Source of the DNA: Lachnospiraceae bacterium NC2008
GTDB taxonomy: Bacteria; Bacillota; Clostridia; Lachnospirales; Lachnospiraceae
Assembly: GCA_000687675.1 (NCBI GenBank)
Contig: JHWS01000003.1
Location: 1-64,000 of the forward strand
Direction of reading: 5' to 3'
DNA length: 64,000 nt
Shown: one piece after another, positions 60,857 through 64,000 of the stretch
Layout: each line of letters begins with the position of its first letter
How positions within the stretch are numbered: position 1 is the stretch's first letter
Translations under genes and position numbers: made by a program
Notes under the pieces: generated by a model
Told to the model about the DNA's origin: nothing
The model's input: the letters and a program-made list of their open reading frames with translations, nothing else
Databases searched by the model: none

Positions 60857-62328
60857 CAAAAGTTATTATGGTGCAGGGCACTATGTCCAGTGCAGGAAAA
60901 AGTCTTCTTGTAGCTGGGCTATGCAGAATATTTCACCAGGATGGGTACAGGGTAGCGCCTTTTAAGTCTCAGAATATGGCCCTTAATTCTTTTATTACCA
61001 GTGAAGGCCTTGAGATGGGAAGAGCACAGGTTATGCAGGCTGAGGCAGCAGGTATAGAGCCTATGGTTTGTATGAACCCAATACTTCTTAAACCTACTAA
61101 TCATACAGGGTCACAGGTTATTGTTAATGGAAAAGTTATAGGTAATATGTCTGCAAAGGATTATTTTGCATATAAGAAGAACCTTATTCCTGATATTAAG
61201 GTGGCTTTTAAGAAGTTAGAAGAAGTTGCAGATATTATTGTTATTGAAGGAGCTGGCTCCCCTGCTGAGATTAATCTTAAAGAGAATGACATAGTAAATA
61301 TGGGTATGGCAGCTATGGTAGATGCGCCGGTGATTCTTGTTGGAGATATAGACAGAGGCGGCGTCTTTGCCCAGCTTCTTGGAACCCTTATGCTTCTTGA
61401 ACCAGATGAAAGAGACAGGGTAAAGGGACTTGTTATTAACAAATTCCGTGGAGATGCTTCTATCTTGGACTCAGGTATAAAGATGCTTGAAGAAAAAGGT
61501 GGAGTACCAGTTGCAGGTCTCATTCCATATATGGATTTATGCCTTGATGACGAAGACAGCCTGACAGGAAGATTTAATAATACTGCAACAGGCATTATAG
61601 ATATAGCAGTTATTAAATATCCAAGAATATCTAACTTTACTGATTTTAATGTCTTTGATGAATATGACCAGGTATCAGTAAGGTATGTAACTTCTATTAG
61701 TGAGCTTGGATGTCCAGATCTGATTATACTTCCTGGAAGTAAGAATACCATGGGAGATTTAAAGTGGCTAAGAACCAGTGGTCTTGAAGCTGCTATAGTT
61801 AAGCTTTCTGAAGATATTCCTGTAATAGGTATATGCGGCGGCTATCAGATGCTAGGAAGTAGTATTTCTGACCCAGACTCTGTAGAAGAAGGTGGAAGTA
61901 TTAGGGGCATGAACCTCCTCCCAGTATCTACTGTTCTAAAAAATGAGAAAACACGCCTTCAGACCAAAGGGGTTTTTGACCAGATTACTGGTATCTTTAA
62001 AGAACTTTCAGGTTTGGAATATGAAGGATATGAAATCCACATGGGTCTAACTTCATATGATGATGAAGGAAATAAGCCTGTTAATAACAATATTATTAGT
62101 AAGGGCAATGTGTACGGTTCTTATATTCATGGCTTATTTGACCATGGAAAGATAGCTTCTGCTATTATTTCCAGCATTGCAAAGAAGAAGGGAATAGATA
62201 TTAATTCTTTAGAAGCGGTTGATTATAAGGCATTTAAAGAGAGTCAGTATAACAAGCTGGCAGATACCATGAGGTTATATCTGGATATGGAGAAGATATA
62301 TGGAATCCTTAATGAAGCAGCAATATAG
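60853..62328 (+). CDS. cobQ: Cobyric acid synthase
   Basis: A 491-residue glutamine-dependent amidotransferase that amidates adenosylcobyrinic acid a,c-diamide at positions b, d, e and g. The N-terminal ATP-binding half has [14 protein letters not shown]; the GATase half has the nucleophile in [10 protein letters not shown] and His in SYIHGLFDH. Length is normal. It overlaps cobT by 29 bases. Confidence 0.96.
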   Translation: MTKVIMVQGTMSSAGKSLLVAGLCRIFHQDGYRVAPFKSQNMALNSFITSEGLEMGRAQVMQAEAAGIEPMVCMNPILLKPTNHTGSQVIVNGKVIGNMSAKDYFAYKKNLIPDIKVAFKKLEEVADIIVIEGAGSPAEINLKENDIVNMGMAAMVDAPVILVGDIDRGGVFAQLLGTLMLLEPDERDRVKGLVINKFRGDASILDSGIKMLEEKGGVPVAGLIPYMDLCLDDEDSLTGRFNNTATGIIDIAVIKYPRISNFTDFNVFDEYDQVSVRYVTSISELGCPDLIILPGSKNTMGDLKWLRTSGLEAAIVKLSEDIPVIGICGGYQMLGSSISDPDSVEEGGSIRGMNLLPVSTVLKNEKTRLQTKGVFDQITGIFKELSGLEYEGYEIHMGLTSYDDEGNKPVNNNIISKGNVYGSYIHGLFDHGKIASAIISSIAKKKGIDINSLEAVDYKAFKESQYNKLADTMRLYLDMEKIYGILNEAAI

Positions 62329-63388
62329 TTCATATTGTGAACTAACTAATATTCATATTGAAGCTCCATCTAAAACTGTTAGCCAGAAGGTTAAGGCTAA
62401 CTGGGATGCTATAGCAAAGCCACTTGATAGTATGGGTGCCTTTGAAGATATTGTTTGTAAGATAGGCTCCATCCTTGGCACAGATAAAATTGATATCAGC
62501 AAGAAGGCAGTTATTATTATGTGCGCTGATAACGGTATAGTGGAAGAAGGAGTAAGCCAGACTGGCCAGGAGGTAACACTTGCCGTTGCCAAATCTATGG
62601 CAAAAAACCAGTCCTCTGTAGGTAAGATGGCTTCACATATTAAGGCAGATACTATACCGGTTGATATTGGTATTAATTCTTCAGAAGAAGTGGAAGGCCT
62701 ACTTAATAAGAAGGTTAGGAAGGGCACAAGAAACTTTCTAAAAGAAGAAGCTATGACCAGTGAGGAAGCACTGAAGGCTATATCCATTGGCATAGATATG
62801 GTAAGAAATTGTAAAGATAAGGGATATAAACTACTTGCAACAGGAGAGATGGGTATAGGTAATACTACTACCAGTTCTGCCATAGCAGCAGCTTTACTTG
62901 GATGCAAGGTAGAGGATGTTACAGGAAGAGGAGCAGGTCTTTCTGATAAAGGTTTAGAAAGAAAGATTGCAGTAATAAAAGAAGCCCTAGATAAATATGG
63001 TTTAAGGGATAAAGACCCTTTTACAATACTTAGAACAGTAGGAGGACTTGATATTGCAGGGCTTACAGGTCTTTGTATAGGCGGTGCATTATACCGTGTT
63101 CCTATTGTGCTAGATGGTTTTATAAGTATGGCAGCAGGTCTTGTAGCAGAGAGAATCTGTCCAGGGGTAAAGGACTATCTTATCTCTTCTCATAATGGAA
63201 AAGAGCCGGCAATTAAACTTATGTTAGAAAAGCTTTCTCTTAAGCCAGTAATAGACGCCAGCCTTGCTCTTGGAGAAGGTACAGGAAGTGTTATGCTGTT
63301 TTCTCTTCTTGATATGGCTATGTGTATATATGACAATCAGACATCTTTTCAGGATATAGAAGTTGAAGAATACCAGAGGTTTGTTTAG
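62300..63388 (+). CDS. cobT: Nicotinate-nucleotide-dimethylbenzimidazole phosphoribosyltransferase
   Basis: A 362-residue enzyme that makes alpha-ribazole phosphate from a lower-ligand base and nicotinate mononucleotide. The family motif [10 protein letters not shown] and the catalytic Glu in [10 protein letters not shown] are intact. It starts inside cobQ; GGAG precedes ATG 62300, and an in-frame ATG 12 bases later is also possible. No bluB gene is seen here, so the base may be obtained from outside. Confidence 0.96.
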   Translation: MESLMKQQYSSYCELTNIHIEAPSKTVSQKVKANWDAIAKPLDSMGAFEDIVCKIGSILGTDKIDISKKAVIIMCADNGIVEEGVSQTGQEVTLAVAKSMAKNQSSVGKMASHIKADTIPVDIGINSSEEVEGLLNKKVRKGTRNFLKEEAMTSEEALKAISIGIDMVRNCKDKGYKLLATGEMGIGNTTTSSAIAAALLGCKVEDVTGRGAGLSDKGLERKIAVIKEALDKYGLRDKDPFTILRTVGGLDIAGLTGLCIGGALYRVPIVLDGFISMAAGLVAERICPGVKDYLISSHNGKEPAIKLMLEKLSLKPVIDASLALGEGTGSVMLFSLLDMAMCIYDNQTSFQDIEVEEYQRFV

Positions 63389-63918
63389 TGGTTACTTTAA
63401 TTATAGGTGGCAGCGGTAGCGGCAAATCAGCATACGCAGAAGAGTACATATGTAAGAAGGCAGGTAAGAATTCAAAGTATTACATAGCTACTATGAAGGC
63501 TACTGATAAAGAAAGCAAAGACAGAATTGAAAAGCACAGAAACATGCGAAAGGACAAATGCTTTATTACCATAGAGCGCCCTGTTAACATTGGTGGGCTT
63601 GCCAGAGAAGATTTAGCTGATTCGTCTTATGCACTACTTGAATGCATGTCTAACCTTGTGGCCAATGAGATGTTTTTAGATAGTGAACCAAAGCCAGCAG
63701 CCACTGTGGTAGAACAGATAGTTAAGGATATAAAAGCATTAGCTTCTAAGCTTGATAGCCTTGTGATTGTATCTAATAACATCTTTGAAGACGGCATAGA
63801 ATATGACCACTATTCCATGGAATATATTCGTGCTCTTGGTCTTATTAATCAGAAGTTATCAGATATGGCTGAAGAAGTTATAGAAGTTGTTGTTGGTCTT
63901 CCAGTTAAGATCAAATAA
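63388..63918 (+). CDS. cobU: Adenosylcobinamide kinase/guanylyltransferase
   Basis: A 176-residue bifunctional enzyme, starting at GTG 63388 that overlaps the cobT stop. P-loop GGSGSGKSAYAEE is at the start and the guanylylated His is in IEKHRNMR. It phosphorylates adenosylcobinamide and transfers GMP to give adenosylcobinamide-GDP. It needs only salvaged cobinamide, so it fits the importer in this operon. Confidence 0.95.
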   Translation: MVTLIIGGSGSGKSAYAEEYICKKAGKNSKYYIATMKATDKESKDRIEKHRNMRKDKCFITIERPVNIGGLAREDLADSSYALLECMSNLVANEMFLDSEPKPAATVVEQIVKDIKALASKLDSLVIVSNNIFEDGIEYDHYSMEYIRALGLINQKLSDMAEEVIEVVVGLPVKIK

Positions 63919-63932
63919 AAATAGGAAAGTAT

Positions 63933-64000
63933 ATGGGAATAATAAAATCCATCATAATTGCATTATCAACATATTCTAAGATACCTATGCCACAGTTTAA
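63933..64000 (+). CDS. cobS: Cobalamin synthase CobS, N-terminal fragment (runs off window)
   Basis: Twenty-two codons are visible, reading MGIIKSIIIALSTYSKIPMP and then QF, characteristic of the CobS start (IALS-x-YSKIPMP). CobS joins adenosylcobinamide-GDP with alpha-ribazole in the membrane. AGGAAAG precedes the ATG 14 bases after cobU. Confidence 0.85.
   Translation, partial: MGIIKSIIIALSTYSKIPMPQF

Noticed and set aside
1-64000. tRNA or rRNA genes
   Set aside because: No stretch with tRNA-like boxes or rRNA conserved segments was noticed while reading the intergenic regions; a tRNAscan/Infernal run would settle this.

Overview
The window looks like a chromosomal segment of a low-GC Gram-positive anaerobe of the Clostridia, most likely Lachnospiraceae. 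This is inferred from gene content: an ATP-dependent PEP carboxykinase, a monomeric [FeFe] hydrogenase, a SUF operon led by an Rrf2 regulator, a Gram-positive type Tad pilus cluster with DUF5702 and FHA proteins, and xxYY-repeat surface proteins. No rRNA, tRNA or CRISPR array was found.

Layout. 1-6000 is accessory DNA: the end of an IS66-family element, an AbiE-type toxin-antitoxin operon with a third gene, two unrelated P-loop ATPases, an orphan HigA-like antitoxin, and several unusual short-repeat arrays. 6000-14150 carries a secreted protein, aquaporin, pckA, the hydrogenase, a diguanylate cyclase and a polytopic membrane protein. 14160-19900 is the SUF Fe-S assembly operon (minus strand: rrf2-sufC-sufB-sufD-sufS-sufU, then a thioredoxin-like gene). 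20000-29440 is a Tad/Flp pilus operon on the minus strand (tadV-tadZ-tadA-tadB-tadC-flp-DUF5702-two TadE-like-FHA), preceded on the same strand by a GGDEF/HD-GYP pair (29446-31846).

32000-38300 (plus strand) holds surface-glycan genes (NeuA-like cytidylyltransferase, Gfo/Idh, SDR, GT2), then a small alarmone synthetase next to an OmpR-type two-component system. A 204 bp imperfect palindromic element (38468-38671) precedes an FAD-dependent dehydrogenase. 40200-45800 is again accessory: an HNH-like protein, an xxYY-repeat secreted protein, a broken adhesin that joins a VanX-like domain to a thioester domain, and an Rpn-family nuclease. 45800-55200 mixes housekeeping genes (PAP2, ABC-F, alr), a DUF234-type ATPase with its own repeat operator, an orphan HicB, an ECF S component with a DUF4430 lipoprotein, and a GH43 glycosidase.

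55300-64000 is a cobalamin-riboswitch-controlled operon: exported cobaltochelatase-like lipoprotein, a repeat-domain lipoprotein, a BtuFCD-like transporter, cobQ, cobT, cobU and the start of cobS. It combines corrinoid salvage with late B12 assembly.

The most unusual items are the VanX-like/thioester fusion with lost catalytic residues and a 39-nt identical patch copied from its neighbour, the 10-bp phased TTATAA array in front of an ATPase gene, evidence for a once-duplicated AbiE/ATPase cassette, the large palindromic element, the Ig-like insertion in TadC, and the extracellular CbiK under a B12 riboswitch.
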